A stretch of DNA of 64,000 nt from CAZBME01 sp964645835 (GCA_964645835.1 CAZYDG010000072.1:124001-188000); one strand, 5' to 3'. Shown: positions 31,393-40,709, counted from the first letter of the stretch. Made by a program: numbers and translations. The notes: generated from the sequence alone by a model not told the origin.

Positions 31393-33069
31393 ATGAGGTT
31401 TACATCCATTCTGCAGGAAAAAGAATCGGAAGCGGCAGCCTTTATGAAACGTAAAAAGGTTCTCGTTGTTGACGATTTCGTCAATTTCCGAATCACCATG
31501 AGAAACATGCTTGCAACACTGGGTGTCGAACATCCCGACGAAGCCTACAACGGCGAAGACGCGGTCCGGAAAATGGCGGCTAAAAGATTTGACGTCGTTT
31601 TCTGCGATTACAACCTCGGCACCGGCAAAGATGGTCAACAGGTCATGGAAGAGGCCAGAGAGAGACATCTTATCGGATATTCGACGGCCTTCATGATGGT
31701 GACGGCGGAAAATACCATAGACATGATCATGGGCGTGGCAGAGTACGAACCCGACGATTACCTCGTTAAACCCTTTACGAAGCAAACCCTGGAAAAAAAG
31801 ATCATCACCATTTTCGAAAAAAAGGAAACTCTTACAGACGTCATTAAGGCCATGGACGATTTCGACTATCAAAAGGCCCTGACCCTCTGCAACGAGAAAA
31901 TTGCAGGAACTCCGAAACATCTCGCGGAACTCTTCAGGCTCAAAGGAGAGATCCTGATCCGGATCGGCGATTACAGCAAGGCGGAACAGTATTTCAAGGA
32001 AATAGCCACCAAGGGGAAGCTCCCCTGGACGATGCTCGGTATGGGAAAATGCCGGTATATGATCGGCGATTATGAAAAAGCCCAATACATCTTTGAAGAG
32101 CTGATAAGAACCAACGACAAGATCATGGCTGCTTATGATTGGCTAACCAAAACCCAGGAGAAACTGGGCAACAACTCAGATGCCCAAAGGACGCTCATGA
32201 AGGCAGTCGCCTTGTCACCCAAGGCCCTTGTGCGGCAAAAGGAGTTGGGTGATTTGGCCCATCGCAACGGTGATCTCCGCACAGCGGAAGCCGTTTATCA
32301 TATCGTCGTGAAACGGGGCAAGAATTCCTATTACAAAAAACCTTCGGATTATACAACCCTCGCCAAAATCCTGGCCGAAGAAAATGCTCACAAAAACAGC
32401 CTCACCGTTCTAGGAGACGCAGCGAAGGAGTTTGGGGATAATCCTCAGGCGGCTTTGGAAATCGCCCTTACGGAAAGTATGGTCTATACAAAGATGAACA
32501 GGCCGGAAGATGCCCGAAAATCGATCAACAAGGTCATGAAAACCATCCGCAGTTCCAATGCCGACGTGTCACCGGATGTGGAGATCGATCTGGCCCGGGC
32601 CCTGATTCTAAATGGCGAAGAAGAAAAAGGGAAGGAACTCGTGCGTCGCCTGGTACAAAGCAATCACGAGAATAACGCCCTGATCGGACAAGCTAAAACC
32701 ATGTTCGAAGAAATCGGAAAGGCGGACGAGGGCCGGGCGCTCTTGGATACGGCCGTTCAGGAAGTCATCAATCTTAATAACCAGGGCGTCAAACTGGTCC
32801 AGCAGGGTGATCTTGAGACGGCTCGGATTTACTTCGAATCGGCGGTCAACAAGCTTCCGGGCAACAAGATCATCAATGCCAATGCCGCTTACGCCTTTAT
32901 GCTCTATATGAAAAAAAACAAAGCAGAACCCGAACTGCTGAAAAAGACCAGGGATAATCTGGAACAGGTCTACAATCTGGACCCCAATTATGCCGATCTC
33001 CCCCGTCTGCTCGCCATTTATCGGGAATTCACAAAGGAGCCCCTACCATGGCTGACATCCACTCTATAA
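31393..33069 (+). CDS. Response regulator with TPR array
   Basis: This 558-residue protein joins an N-terminal receiver domain (residues about 20-140; acidic pair DD 27-28, phosphoacceptor D72 in FCDYNL, T104, K126 in LVKPF) to a long C-terminal run of TPR-like helical repeats (about 150-540). No DNA-binding or enzymatic output is present, so phosphorylation should alter protein-protein binding. AGGAG lies 8 nt before the ATG. The 3' end overlaps the histidine kinase gene by 22 nt, so the two are coupled and are likely cognate partners. Confidence 0.88.
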   Translation: MRFTSILQEKESEAAAFMKRKKVLVVDDFVNFRITMRNMLATLGVEHPDEAYNGEDAVRKMAAKRFDVVFCDYNLGTGKDGQQVMEEARERHLIGYSTAFMMVTAENTIDMIMGVAEYEPDDYLVKPFTKQTLEKKIITIFEKKETLTDVIKAMDDFDYQKALTLCNEKIAGTPKHLAELFRLKGEILIRIGDYSKAEQYFKEIATKGKLPWTMLGMGKCRYMIGDYEKAQYIFEELIRTNDKIMAAYDWLTKTQEKLGNNSDAQRTLMKAVALSPKALVRQKELGDLAHRNGDLRTAEAVYHIVVKRGKNSYYKKPSDYTTLAKILAEENAHKNSLTVLGDAAKEFGDNPQAALEIALTESMVYTKMNRPEDARKSINKVMKTIRSSNADVSPDVEIDLARALILNGEEEKGKELVRRLVQSNHENNALIGQAKTMFEEIGKADEGRALLDTAVQEVINLNNQGVKLVQQGDLETARIYFESAVNKLPGNKIINANAAYAFMLYMKKNKAEPELLKKTRDNLEQVYNLDPNYADLPRLLAIYREFTKEPLPWLTSTL

Positions 33070-33746
33070 ATTTCTCGGATATACTGGCTTCCACCGTCCA
33101 TGACACAAAAAACTCACTGGGTTTGCTCTACAATACCCTCGATGAGATGGTCGGCAAATGCCGAAAAAAGAAATGCGCTGGTCAAAACGACCTTTTTATG
33201 CTCCAATATGAGATCCGCCGTCTCAATCACAACTTCATCCGTCTCTTGGCCATATACAAAGCCAGGCAATCCTCATTTAGCGTCTCCATTGATTACCATA
33301 ATGTCTACGACTGCCTTGAGGAATCCATTGTGGAGAACTTGCCCCTCCTCCAATCGCGCGGGATCGAGATCGACCTGTTGTGCCCTACGGACCTGTTCTG
33401 GGCCTTTGACAAAGCGTTGATCCTGGGCATTCTGGATAACGTCCTCAACAACGCCTATCGCTATACCAAGGACAAACTGAAATTAACGGCGGAAGTGCAG
33501 GACGAATACCTCGTCGTTCGTTTTGAGGACAACGGATCGGGATACCCGGCGGAGCTTATGATGGACAGCCGCAATACGGACGGTATCGGCAAGGAAGTCT
33601 CTTTTTTGACAGGAAGCACAGGCCTGGGTCTGTACTTTTCCACGCTTGTCGCCGGTGCCCATACGCGTGACGGCCGAAAAGGATACATCAAAACCGAAAA
33701 TGGCGGCGCATACGGCGGGGGCGTTTTTTCATTGTACCTGCCCTGA
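33048..33746 (+). CDS. Minimal cytoplasmic sensor histidine kinase
   Basis: This 232-residue kinase has a short N-terminal H-box (ASTVHDTKNSLG, His 18) and a HATPase_c domain with N-box NVLNNAYRYT, G1 EDNGSGYP and G2 TGLGLYF. It has no transmembrane or PAS/GAF sensor part. It must receive its signal through another protein, perhaps via the TPR array of its receiver partner. AAAGGAG precedes the ATG inside the last codons of the response-regulator gene. Confidence 0.85.
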   Translation: MADIHSINFSDILASTVHDTKNSLGLLYNTLDEMVGKCRKKKCAGQNDLFMLQYEIRRLNHNFIRLLAIYKARQSSFSVSIDYHNVYDCLEESIVENLPLLQSRGIEIDLLCPTDLFWAFDKALILGILDNVLNNAYRYTKDKLKLTAEVQDEYLVVRFEDNGSGYPAELMMDSRNTDGIGKEVSFLTGSTGLGLYFSTLVAGAHTRDGRKGYIKTENGGAYGGGVFSLYLP

Positions 33747-33772
33747 CGGGAAACTGTTTCATAATCCCGTTT

Positions 33773-33880
33773 TGTCATTGCGAGTTACCGCAGGGAACGC
33801 GGCAATCCCCATGATGTCCATTAGTTGAGAGATTGCTTCGGTCACTGCAATTCCTCCGTTTGCCATTGTGACACCATCTC
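33773..33880. repeat. CATTGCGAG-type interspersed palindrome
   Basis: TGTCATTGCGAGTTACCGC ... GCGGCAATCCCC ... GAGATTGCTTCGGTCACTGC resembles the widespread TCATTGCGAG/GAAGCAATCTC palindromic repeats of diverse bacteria. It sits in the 250-nt gap between the histidine kinase and the SpoIID-like gene (convergent), where no other feature is seen. Confidence 0.6.
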
Positions 33881-33996
33881 GAATAATCAGTTTTTTAGTG
33901 ACTACTATAAATTGATAATACTTGACAGCTAAAGCCTCCCTCTATACCACACCGTTTCGTGTCCCCAGAAGTCGTCAAACGGTTGCCACCCAACCT

Positions 33997-35325
33997 TCAG
34001 TAAAACCGTTTCAGCGCAGCCGCCGGGAAATAGTGGCGCAGGATAGCCTCTGCGGAAAATCCCCGGTCGGCCATGACGGCAGCGCCGATCTGACAGAGTC
34101 CCACACCGTGGCCCCAACCGGCCCCATCGATGGTAAAGCTGACCGGCATCCCCGAGGCGTCCCGGTCAACAGAAACTACAAAGGCGCTGCTGTATAAATG
34201 GCTCTCCGAAAGCCAACGGCGAATCTCCAATTCTTTCCCCACGACCACCGTTTGCTTCGATCCCACGATTTTCAGACGGATGATGCGGCCCGACGATCCC
34301 CGTTCCAGTGGAATAAGATCATGGAGCGTCCCGAAATCTATGGCTGACTTCCTCTTCAGAAGGTCTTCGAGAGTTTCCCGTGCATATCGGACCTCCCACC
34401 GGAAAAAATCCGTCGTTTCCCGGTCGAAATCGGGAAGGATTCGTGCCAGAAGCCGGGCATCCGCCGCATTGCAATAGGCCGGTGGACGGGAGAATATCCA
34501 GGCGCGGGCCTCTTCTTCCGTTGTGATGGGTCGGAAGGGTTCCGGGGCATCGGAAATGGACGTCAAATAGGGTATGGGTCGATCTTCCCAGGCATTTTCA
34601 AAATTTTCCGTCAGACCTCCGCATGCCTTGTAGTAGCGGGCATCGCAGACCTGATCGCCATACGTGAGAAAGATGCCCCGCGTGGCAGCAACGGCATGTG
34701 CCGCCTGCCCTCCCGTCATGCGCGTTACACCCTGATAGCGCTGGCAGTGGTCGTCGGCACAGACATGGAAGTGCCGGTGATCCTCCCCATACCAGCGGAT
34801 GATTTCACCGTCCCGGACTGATTCCTGCCTTCCTGACGGCGAGATGGCAGCGGTCTGATCAAGGCGTTCCAGCATGGCCGCAAGCCAACTTCGGGAGGCG
34901 ATGGCATGGGCCTTCAGGAATTCATGGGGGGCCTCGCCATTCATTTCCGATGAGACGACGCTCGTCAAATAGTCCTCGAGCAACAGTTCATTTATGGCCA
35001 TGAGCGTTCCATCGTCACCGGCCTTCATAATGAGATTCCCCGTGAAGGTCTGCCGTTCCTTTCTTTCCCAATGGAAATGGACACCAATAGTGACATCTTC
35101 CAGGGAGAACGTGGCGTTATCGGTCGTACGGCATGATACGCCATCTATGCATACGATAGTTTCCGTTCCCACGGAAAGGATGACACCCTCCTCTTGTATA
35201 TAGGCCCGGAAAGAACCGGCCTGCACGGAACGGCCCAGAATATCGAAAGGCCCGTTGAAGGTACCACGAATCTCTATCCGGCCCTCCACAATACCGACAT
35301 GGATGATCGGTTCTTTATCAATCAT
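33997..35325 (-). CDS. SpoIID/LytB-domain protein
   Basis: This 442-residue protein contains the SpoIID/LytB domain: LLLEDYLTSVVSSEMNGEAPHEFLKAHAIASRSW, RYQGV, AVAATRGIFLTYGD, YYKACGGLTENFE and the C-terminal GAGWGHGVGLCQIGAAVMA (motifs listed to show order). SpoIID in Bacillus is a lytic transglycosylase on denuded glycans; in Gram-negatives the role is unknown but probably cell-wall related. The ATG at 35325 overlaps the mazG stop by 8 nt. No convincing signal peptide is seen. A longer in-frame extension upstream lies inside mazG and is rejected. Confidence 0.88.
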   Translation of the reverse strand: MIDKEPIIHVGIVEGRIEIRGTFNGPFDILGRSVQAGSFRAYIQEEGVILSVGTETIVCIDGVSCRTTDNATFSLEDVTIGVHFHWERKERQTFTGNLIMKAGDDGTLMAINELLLEDYLTSVVSSEMNGEAPHEFLKAHAIASRSWLAAMLERLDQTAAISPSGRQESVRDGEIIRWYGEDHRHFHVCADDHCQRYQGVTRMTGGQAAHAVAATRGIFLTYGDQVCDARYYKACGGLTENFENAWEDRPIPYLTSISDAPEPFRPITTEEEARAWIFSRPPAYCNAADARLLARILPDFDRETTDFFRWEVRYARETLEDLLKRKSAIDFGTLHDLIPLERGSSGRIIRLKIVGSKQTVVVGKELEIRRWLSESHLYSSAFVVSVDRDASGMPVSFTIDGAGWGHGVGLCQIGAAVMADRGFSAEAILRHYFPAAALKRFY

Positions 35326-36118
35326 TTTGCTTCGATGCCTCCCAAAGGGCATCCATCTCTGCAAGCGTCGCACCGGCAAGGTCCTTTCTGGCAGTCTGGA
35401 GCCCCTTTTCCACAAATGTAAAGCGTTTGATGAATTTGGCAATAGTCCCCCGAAGGGCATCTTCCGCCGTCACATGGATAAAACGAGACAAATTGACAAC
35501 GGAAAACAGCAAATCGCCGATTTCCTCCCGAAGGGCCTTCGGATCGCCACCCTGCATGGCATGACGCAATTCTCCGATTTCCTCTTCGATCTTCTCCAGG
35601 ACCTGATCGGCGCTCTCCCAGTCAAAACCGACTGTCGAGGCCCGCTTCGTCACCTCCTCGGCCTGGGAAAGGGCAGGAAGGGACCGGGAAATACCGTCAA
35701 AAAGTGTCGACGTAGTCTTGATTTTCTTTTCCACTCTGGCCTTGATTTCATCCCAGTTCGCCTTGATATCCGCCACACCCTCAACCTTCGTGTCCCCGAA
35801 GACATGGGGGTGGCGACGGATCATTTTTGCCATGATCTCCCGTATAACATGGGACATTTCGAATTCGCCCCGTTCTTCGGCCATAACGACAAGAAAAAGG
35901 ATCTGAAACAAGAGATCCCCTAACTCCTCGCGGACATGGGCCGGAGATGCTTCGTCCACAGCATCCGCCACCTCATAAGCCTCGGAAAGAAGATATTTCA
36001 CAAGGTCCCGGTCCGTCTGCGCCCGATCCCAGGGGCAGCCATCGGGGGCACGCAATGTCCGGATCAACTGGAGGAGGCCTTCCAGTTTGCCGTCTTGGTT
36101 CAACAAATCATCATGCAT
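35318..36118 (-). CDS. mazG: MazG nucleoside triphosphate pyrophosphohydrolase
   Basis: This 266-residue house-cleaning enzyme hydrolyses NTPs/dNTPs to the monophosphates. It has two tandem MazG domains: the first with LRAPDGCPWDRAQTD, EEAYE-like SEAYEVADAVDE and REELGDLLFQILF; the second with ADQVLEKIEEEIGELRHAM and REEIGDLLFSVVNLSRF. The E-x-x-E...E-x-x-D metal ligands are present in both. Length is normal. The stop overlaps the SpoIID-like start. Confidence 0.95.
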   Translation of the reverse strand: MHDDLLNQDGKLEGLLQLIRTLRAPDGCPWDRAQTDRDLVKYLLSEAYEVADAVDEASPAHVREELGDLLFQILFLVVMAEERGEFEMSHVIREIMAKMIRRHPHVFGDTKVEGVADIKANWDEIKARVEKKIKTTSTLFDGISRSLPALSQAEEVTKRASTVGFDWESADQVLEKIEEEIGELRHAMQGGDPKALREEIGDLLFSVVNLSRFIHVTAEDALRGTIAKFIKRFTFVEKGLQTARKDLAGATLAEMDALWEASKQND

Positions 36119-36194
36119 GATTTAACCTGTTTATTAAACAATCTTCCTCTTTTTCAGGCTGATCCGATGGCAGGCAGTACCGGGGATCCATATG

Positions 36195-36755
36195 TTAAAG
36201 CCCCAACCGGTCGGAGATATCTTTCATGGCCTCCAGGGCGATGGGAACAAATTCATCCAGGGTAAGACCGATCTTTTCACATTCCAGGATGTTTTCCCGG
36301 CTGACAGAGGCGGCAAAGGCTTTTTCCTTCATCCGTTTGATCACCGATTTCGGCTTAACGGAGGCCAGCTTCTTGTCGGGATAGACCATGGCCGTAGCCG
36401 TGATAAGGCCTGTTACGGTTTCCCCAGCCGCCAGGGCATGATGGAATACCGATGATCTCTCTTTTCCTGCCGCCATCTCGTTGTGCATTAAGATCGCATC
36501 GACTACATCATCTTCAACGCCTTTTTCCATCAACAACTTCGCCGCCGTGCGTCCGTGAACATTTAAGTCGCCGCCGACCATTTCGATATCCACATCATGG
36601 AGAAGGCCCGCCAATGCCCATTTTGCTTCATCCTGGCCCAGCCTGCGGGCAAGGGCCGCCATTACGGCCTCCGAGGCATAGGAATGAGCCAGCATCCTTT
36701 CATTTTTTATATGTTCCCGAAGCAGGTTATCCGCTTCATCCCGTGACATCAGCAT
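36195..36755 (-). CDS. HD-domain (HDIG-type) hydrolase
   Basis: This 186-residue protein contains the metal-binding His-Asp pair in AGLLHDVDIEMV, an N-terminal His in MLAHSYASEAVM, and a later HN/HH pair (LMHNEM, VFHHAL). These are the ligands of the HD phosphohydrolase fold. Small single-domain HDIG proteins are often nucleotidases or phosphohydrolases of unknown substrate. AGGAGG precedes the ATG 36755/36749 pair. It lies 76 nt upstream of mazG on the same strand. Confidence 0.85.
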   Translation of the reverse strand: MLMSRDEADNLLREHIKNERMLAHSYASEAVMAALARRLGQDEAKWALAGLLHDVDIEMVGGDLNVHGRTAAKLLMEKGVEDDVVDAILMHNEMAAGKERSSVFHHALAAGETVTGLITATAMVYPDKKLASVKPKSVIKRMKEKAFAASVSRENILECEKIGLTLDEFVPIALEAMKDISDRLGL

Positions 36756-36862
36756 GTTCGATCCTCCTGCATTTTATTGTCCAAATTGTGATACCTTTAT
36801 TAATAGTATCAAATTATGAAATGTCGGCATAGAGTTTTCTGATTGCATCGAGAGGATTACCG

Positions 36863-37018
36863 GCAGGCTGTTCAAAAACGCCTGGACGTTTTTCATACCA
36901 AGTTGCATTCAAAAGGATATCGAGGCGGCAAGGAAGAGGCGACGCAGGCGTATTTTTTATACGTCGAGGAGCCGATGACGAAGCCAACAAAGATAGCCGA
37001 ATGAAGGCAGCTTGGTAT
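36863..37018. repeat. Interspersed palindromic repeat, family A variant (C type), copy 1
   Basis: Left end GCAGGCTGTTCAAAAACGCC, then CATACCAAGTTGCATTC; right end GAATGAAGGCAGCTTGGTATCAGCCTG, so the ends are inverted copies. The interior GAGGCGGCAAGGAAGAGGCG ... ATACGTCGAGGAGCCGATGACGAAGCC differs from family A proper, but the terminal GCAGGCTGTT-AAAAACG is shared. It abuts the stop of the ATE-like gene. Confidence 0.75.
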
Positions 37019-37662
37019 CAGCCTGATAATGCTGACCAATGCCCCTGCCAGTCGTAATACTCCAGCCCCGAAAAGCGCTTCTTATAGTCGTAGAACGAGG
37101 CTTCTTGATAGGCGTAGCCGTGATAGAGGAAGTTCATACCGGCTTCCCGGCAAAAGGCGATCTCACGAAGTAGCAGATGGATGCCGAGACTCCGTTTCGG
37201 GTCGGCCGTATCATAGATGGAATATACGGCCGACGCTGCTTTCATGCCCATATCCAGAAAGCCCGCACCGATGAGCTTTTCATCGTGAAACAGGCAGCAC
37301 TCCAGCGTATGGCAGGGAATTGTGGCTGGACTGGAAGAGATGAAATCACAAAGATCGCCGGGTATGTTTTCCGTAAACCTCTGCTTGTGAATCTCGAAAA
37401 GGCGGTATTTCTCCTCATCAACAAAGGCATCCCGAAAAACAACGTGCAGGTCTCTATTTCTGGCCATATTCCGTTTCTGGCTTTTCGATAGGCTAAATCG
37501 CCGCAGATCGATCCGGAGGGGGATGACATGGACCGTTTCTTGGCCGTGAACGGATGTGTCGTAACGGAAGAACAAAGTCCCGAAGTGGCGAAAGCCTGCG
37601 AACCACAACAGATCCATCTCGGCGGGTTTGACGCTCAGGCATTCGAAAGCCTCGTTGATCAT
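37018..37662 (-). CDS. ATE-C-like (arginyl/leucyl-tRNA-protein transferase C-terminal) acyltransferase
   Basis: This 214-residue protein has the GNAT-like fold of the C-terminal half of arginyl/leucyl-tRNA-protein transferases: FGTLFFRYD, VIPLRIDLRRFSLSKSQKRNMARN, KHRF-type HKQRF, LIGAGFLDMG, SVYSIYDTAD and LYHGYAYQEASFYDYKKRF (listed for order). The N-terminal Cys-rich ATE domain is missing, so it may not be an N-degron transferase. It is 42 nt downstream of the cyclophilin gene. Its last codons touch the repeat. Confidence 0.75.
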   Translation of the reverse strand: MINEAFECLSVKPAEMDLLWFAGFRHFGTLFFRYDTSVHGQETVHVIPLRIDLRRFSLSKSQKRNMARNRDLHVVFRDAFVDEEKYRLFEIHKQRFTENIPGDLCDFISSSPATIPCHTLECCLFHDEKLIGAGFLDMGMKAASAVYSIYDTADPKRSLGIHLLLREIAFCREAGMNFLYHGYAYQEASFYDYKKRFSGLEYYDWQGHWSALSG

Positions 37663-37704
37663 GGCACTGGCATCTTTCGGTCGGCGTCGATGCGTTACAT
37701 CTCC

Positions 37705-38226
37705 CTATTTCCCTCTAGCCGTCAGGATCTTGTTCCATTCGCTCAGCTGGTCCTTGTAGTCTTCCGCCAACGCTTTATAGTCCCCATCGATGGCGATCGA
37801 GATGATCTTATCCCTGGCCACAATGCTGTTGACCACATCCTGGTCCGATGAGTCGATAACAGCACCAAAAATGGAATGCTTATTATTCAGCCACGGCGTC
37901 GGCACATGGGTTATGAAAAACTGGCTGCCGTTCGTATTGGGTCCCGCATTGGCCATGGAGAGGATGCCGGGTTTGTCGTGCTTCAGGTCCGGTGAAAATT
38001 CATCGCGAAAATCATACCCCGGCCCTCCCGTACCGCTTCCAATAGGACAGCCGCCCTGAATCATAAAATCCGGAATCACCCGATGAAAGATCAGGCCGTT
38101 ATAGTATCCTCTCATGGCCAGATTGACAAAATTAAGAACTGTCAATGGGGCTTTGTCGGGGAAAAGCTCAAGCCGTATATCCCCTTTTGAGGTATGGATC
38201 GTTGCCGTTAATGATGGGTAGGCCAT
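37705..38226 (-). CDS. Cyclophilin-type peptidyl-prolyl cis-trans isomerase
   Basis: This 173-residue cytoplasmic protein accelerates proline isomerisation in folding. It has ATIHTSKGDIRLELFPDKAP, NGLIFHRVIPDFMIQGG (catalytic Arg/Phe/Gln), MANAGPNTNGSQFFIT and the HSIFGAVIDSSDQDVV segment. There is no signal peptide, so it is cytoplasmic (PpiB-like). The C-terminal 25 residues form a short helical extension. Confidence 0.95.
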   Translation of the reverse strand: MAYPSLTATIHTSKGDIRLELFPDKAPLTVLNFVNLAMRGYYNGLIFHRVIPDFMIQGGCPIGSGTGGPGYDFRDEFSPDLKHDKPGILSMANAGPNTNGSQFFITHVPTPWLNNKHSIFGAVIDSSDQDVVNSIVARDKIISIAIDGDYKALAEDYKDQLSEWNKILTARGK

Positions 38227-38321
38227 TCTTATCTCCTTTACCAGATAATTTTCTTTGATCTAATGGAATTTTTATAAAGAGCAAGGCTTAACCCTGTCCT
38301 GCTCCACCTATGAAGCATAAT

Positions 38322-39833
38322 TTACTGTATTTGCACCGGCGTCGGCTGATCTGTCGTATTCCCGTTGCCCAACTGCCCATTACTGTTATTACCCCAGGCC
38401 CACATGGCGCCGTTCTTTTTGCGGACGATCGTGTTTTTATAGCCCGTAGCCACCGTCATCAAGTTGCCTAATCCGGCCACCTGCGCGGGCAGCAGCCGTG
38501 ATACGGTTGTACCGTCGCCGAGCTGTCCCTTGCTGTTGTTTCCCCAGGTCCAGACCGTACCGTCGCCCTTGACTGCCGCAGAATGGTCGTCACCCGCTGC
38601 AATGCTCAACATGGATGTCAACCCGCTCACCTGGACCGCAGCAGTTCGGTCCGTTGTCGTCCCGTCACCAAGTTCTCCATTTACGTTACTTCCCCAGGCC
38701 CAAACCTTGCCGTCAATTGTTAGGGCCATCGCATGGGCAGTCCCCTTGCCGGTCACATGATCATGTCCGGCAGAAATGGCCGTAACGCCACTCAGGGGTA
38801 TTAATCCCGTTGATGTAAGAGCCTGGACCTGAACGGCATATGGCGAATCATTCGATGTATTATATGTAGGGGGTGTAGTTCCGTCACCATCACCCAATTG
38901 ACCACTATAGTTGCTTCCCCAGGTCCAAATTGTGCCGTCATTCCGTAGGGCCATGGAGAACTGATGGCCTGCGGCGACGGCTACGATACCCGTAAGAATC
39001 GTTCCCGGCCCGGTCAAAACCTGAACAGGCAACGATTCATCAACGATCGTGCCGTCTCCCAACTGGCCGTTGCTATTGCTCCCCCAGGCCCAAACCGTCC
39101 CATCGACCATTGCAGAGAGCGTGTGAGCGTTACCCGCGGCAATGGCCACTGACCCCGTCAATATGGGTCCCAACTGCGTCAGGACCTGAACAGGCAACGG
39201 TTCATCTTCACCGCTTAGCCCGTTGCCCAATTGGCCGTTACTGTTGCTCCCCCAAGCCCAGATCGTCCCAAATGCAAGAGCTACCGTATGCTCGTCACCG
39301 GCGGCGACGGACGACATCAACGTCATATTGGGCAAAACATAGGGCGTCAGTTCATTGCCGCTTGTTGTTCCATCACCGATTTGACCATGATTGTTGTTTC
39401 CCCATGTCGAGAGCGTCAAAAGGTTGCTCATATAAACCGTATGGAGCGTTGTTGAAATGATGCCGACACTGGTGCCGATAAAGTTGGCCGTTCCGTCGGC
39501 GCCGCTCATGGTTACGGTATAAGCCGGCGGACTGAAATTGTATCCGGCAAAGGTCGCAGTCAATACGTAAGTGCCGTCATCAAGGCTGCTGAAGAGGTAG
39601 TGCCCGTTCGTATCCGTTACTGCCGATCGGGAAGTACTACCACTTATGGTAATGGTGACACCGGCAAGGGGCAAGCCGTTTTCCGTTACATTCCCCGAAA
39701 GGTCCCGCGGCGTCGGCGAACTGCTGGTGAAGCCACCGCCGCTACATCCCATGACCAACAGCAATAACAGCAGGCTTATCCAGAAACCGTATCCTGCCGA
39801 TAAAAGACCGGCCTTTTCTATCCTTATCATCAT
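38322..39833 (-). CDS. Lipoprotein with carboxypeptidase-regulatory-like domain and seven-bladed RCC1 propeller
   Basis: This 503-residue lipoprotein has a signal peptide (LLLLLVMGC lipobox), then a beta-sandwich of the CarboxypepD_reg type (residues about 42-118: LSGNVTENGLPLAGVTITIS ... DGTYVLTATFAGY). Seven RCC1-like repeats follow, each with a W-x-WG-x-N-x-x-GQLG-[DN]-G core, enough for a closed seven-bladed propeller. Such surface propellers usually mediate binding. The target is unknown. Gene stands alone between cyclophilin and queC. Confidence 0.85.
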   Translation of the reverse strand: MMIRIEKAGLLSAGYGFWISLLLLLLVMGCSGGGFTSSSPTPRDLSGNVTENGLPLAGVTITISGSTSRSAVTDTNGHYLFSSLDDGTYVLTATFAGYNFSPPAYTVTMSGADGTANFIGTSVGIISTTLHTVYMSNLLTLSTWGNNNHGQIGDGTTSGNELTPYVLPNMTLMSSVAAGDEHTVALAFGTIWAWGSNSNGQLGNGLSGEDEPLPVQVLTQLGPILTGSVAIAAGNAHTLSAMVDGTVWAWGSNSNGQLGDGTIVDESLPVQVLTGPGTILTGIVAVAAGHQFSMALRNDGTIWTWGSNYSGQLGDGDGTTPPTYNTSNDSPYAVQVQALTSTGLIPLSGVTAISAGHDHVTGKGTAHAMALTIDGKVWAWGSNVNGELGDGTTTDRTAAVQVSGLTSMLSIAAGDDHSAAVKGDGTVWTWGNNSKGQLGDGTTVSRLLPAQVAGLGNLMTVATGYKNTIVRKKNGAMWAWGNNSNGQLGNGNTTDQPTPVQIQ

Positions 39834-39940
39834 GTATCTCCCAATTATGATCAGACTTTCAGATTGCGGTGGGAAGTATATGGAGAGAGTATCCGCAAGT
39901 CAACCATTTGTTTCCGATTTGTTTCTGATTTATTTCGATA

Positions 39941-40633
39941 TCACTTTTTATACCGCGTCGGATCGGCGACATGGGCTTCCTGAAAGCCTTTACGCCGGAG
40001 AATGCAACTGTCGCAAAGGCCACAGGCCTCTCCCATCGGTGAAGGGTCATAACAACTGTGCGTCATACCGTAATCAACGTCCAATTCAACTCCGGTCCTG
40101 ATGATATCCGCCTTCGTCATGGCAATTAAGGGAACCCTGATATTGATTGCCTGTTGACCTTCGACGGCGGCCTTGACGGCCAGATTCGCCAGACGTGAGA
40201 AAGCTTCGATGAATTCGGGACGGCAATCAGGATAACCGCTGTAGTCTACGGCATTGACGCCGATAAAGATATCGGACGCTTTCATCACTTCCGCCCACGC
40301 CAAGGCATATGAGAGAAAAATCGTGTTGCGGGCCGGGACATAAGTGACGGGGATGCCGTGGGCCATTTCGTGGCCACTGCGGCCTTTGGGAACATCAATA
40401 TCATCCATCAAAGCCGATCCGCCGATCAGACGCATATCAATGTTCATCACGAGATGCCTTGCGGCCCCGAAATAATCAGCTACCCGCCGTGCCGCATCAA
40501 GCTCGAAGGCGTGCCGCTGCCCGTAATGGAAGCTTAGGCTGTATAGTTCATAACCTTCCGCCTTGGCCATGGCCATGACAGTCGTCGAATCAATGCCGCC
40601 GCTGGATAAAACAATGGCCTTTTTACTTTCCAT
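39941..40633 (-). CDS. queC: 7-cyano-7-deazaguanine synthase QueC
   Basis: This 230-residue enzyme makes preQ0 from 7-carboxy-7-deazaguanine with ATP and ammonia, a step toward queuosine in tRNA. The PP-loop is LSSGGIDSTTVM; zinc Cys are in SCYDPSP...ACGLCDSCILRRKGF. FGVNAVDYSGYPDCRPEF matches the family (here IGVNAVDYSGYPDCRPEF). It is third in the queD-queE-queC run, 61 nt behind queE, with a repeat fragment in the gap. Confidence 0.97.
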   Translation of the reverse strand: MESKKAIVLSSGGIDSTTVMAMAKAEGYELYSLSFHYGQRHAFELDAARRVADYFGAARHLVMNIDMRLIGGSALMDDIDVPKGRSGHEMAHGIPVTYVPARNTIFLSYALAWAEVMKASDIFIGVNAVDYSGYPDCRPEFIEAFSRLANLAVKAAVEGQQAINIRVPLIAMTKADIIRTGVELDVDYGMTHSCYDPSPMGEACGLCDSCILRRKGFQEAHVADPTRYKK

Positions 40634-40671
40634 GGTTTGTCATACTCCCCTTCGCAGCTATAATACCCCAA

Positions 40672-40709
40672 AAAGCTGTCCAAAATCGAGTTTTTCAACA
40701 GTCTGTTTT
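40672..40709. repeat. Family A repeat fragment between queE and queC
   Basis: AGCTGTCCAAAATCGAGTTTTTCAACAGTCTGTT (positions 40675-40708) is one end of the family A element. On the minus strand its GACTGTTGA supplies the last codons and the stop of queE. Confidence 0.75.

Noticed and set aside
35326..35460. 45-codon upstream extension of the SpoIID-like protein
   Set aside because: It lies entirely inside mazG in another frame; the ATG overlapping the mazG stop is a normal coupled start.
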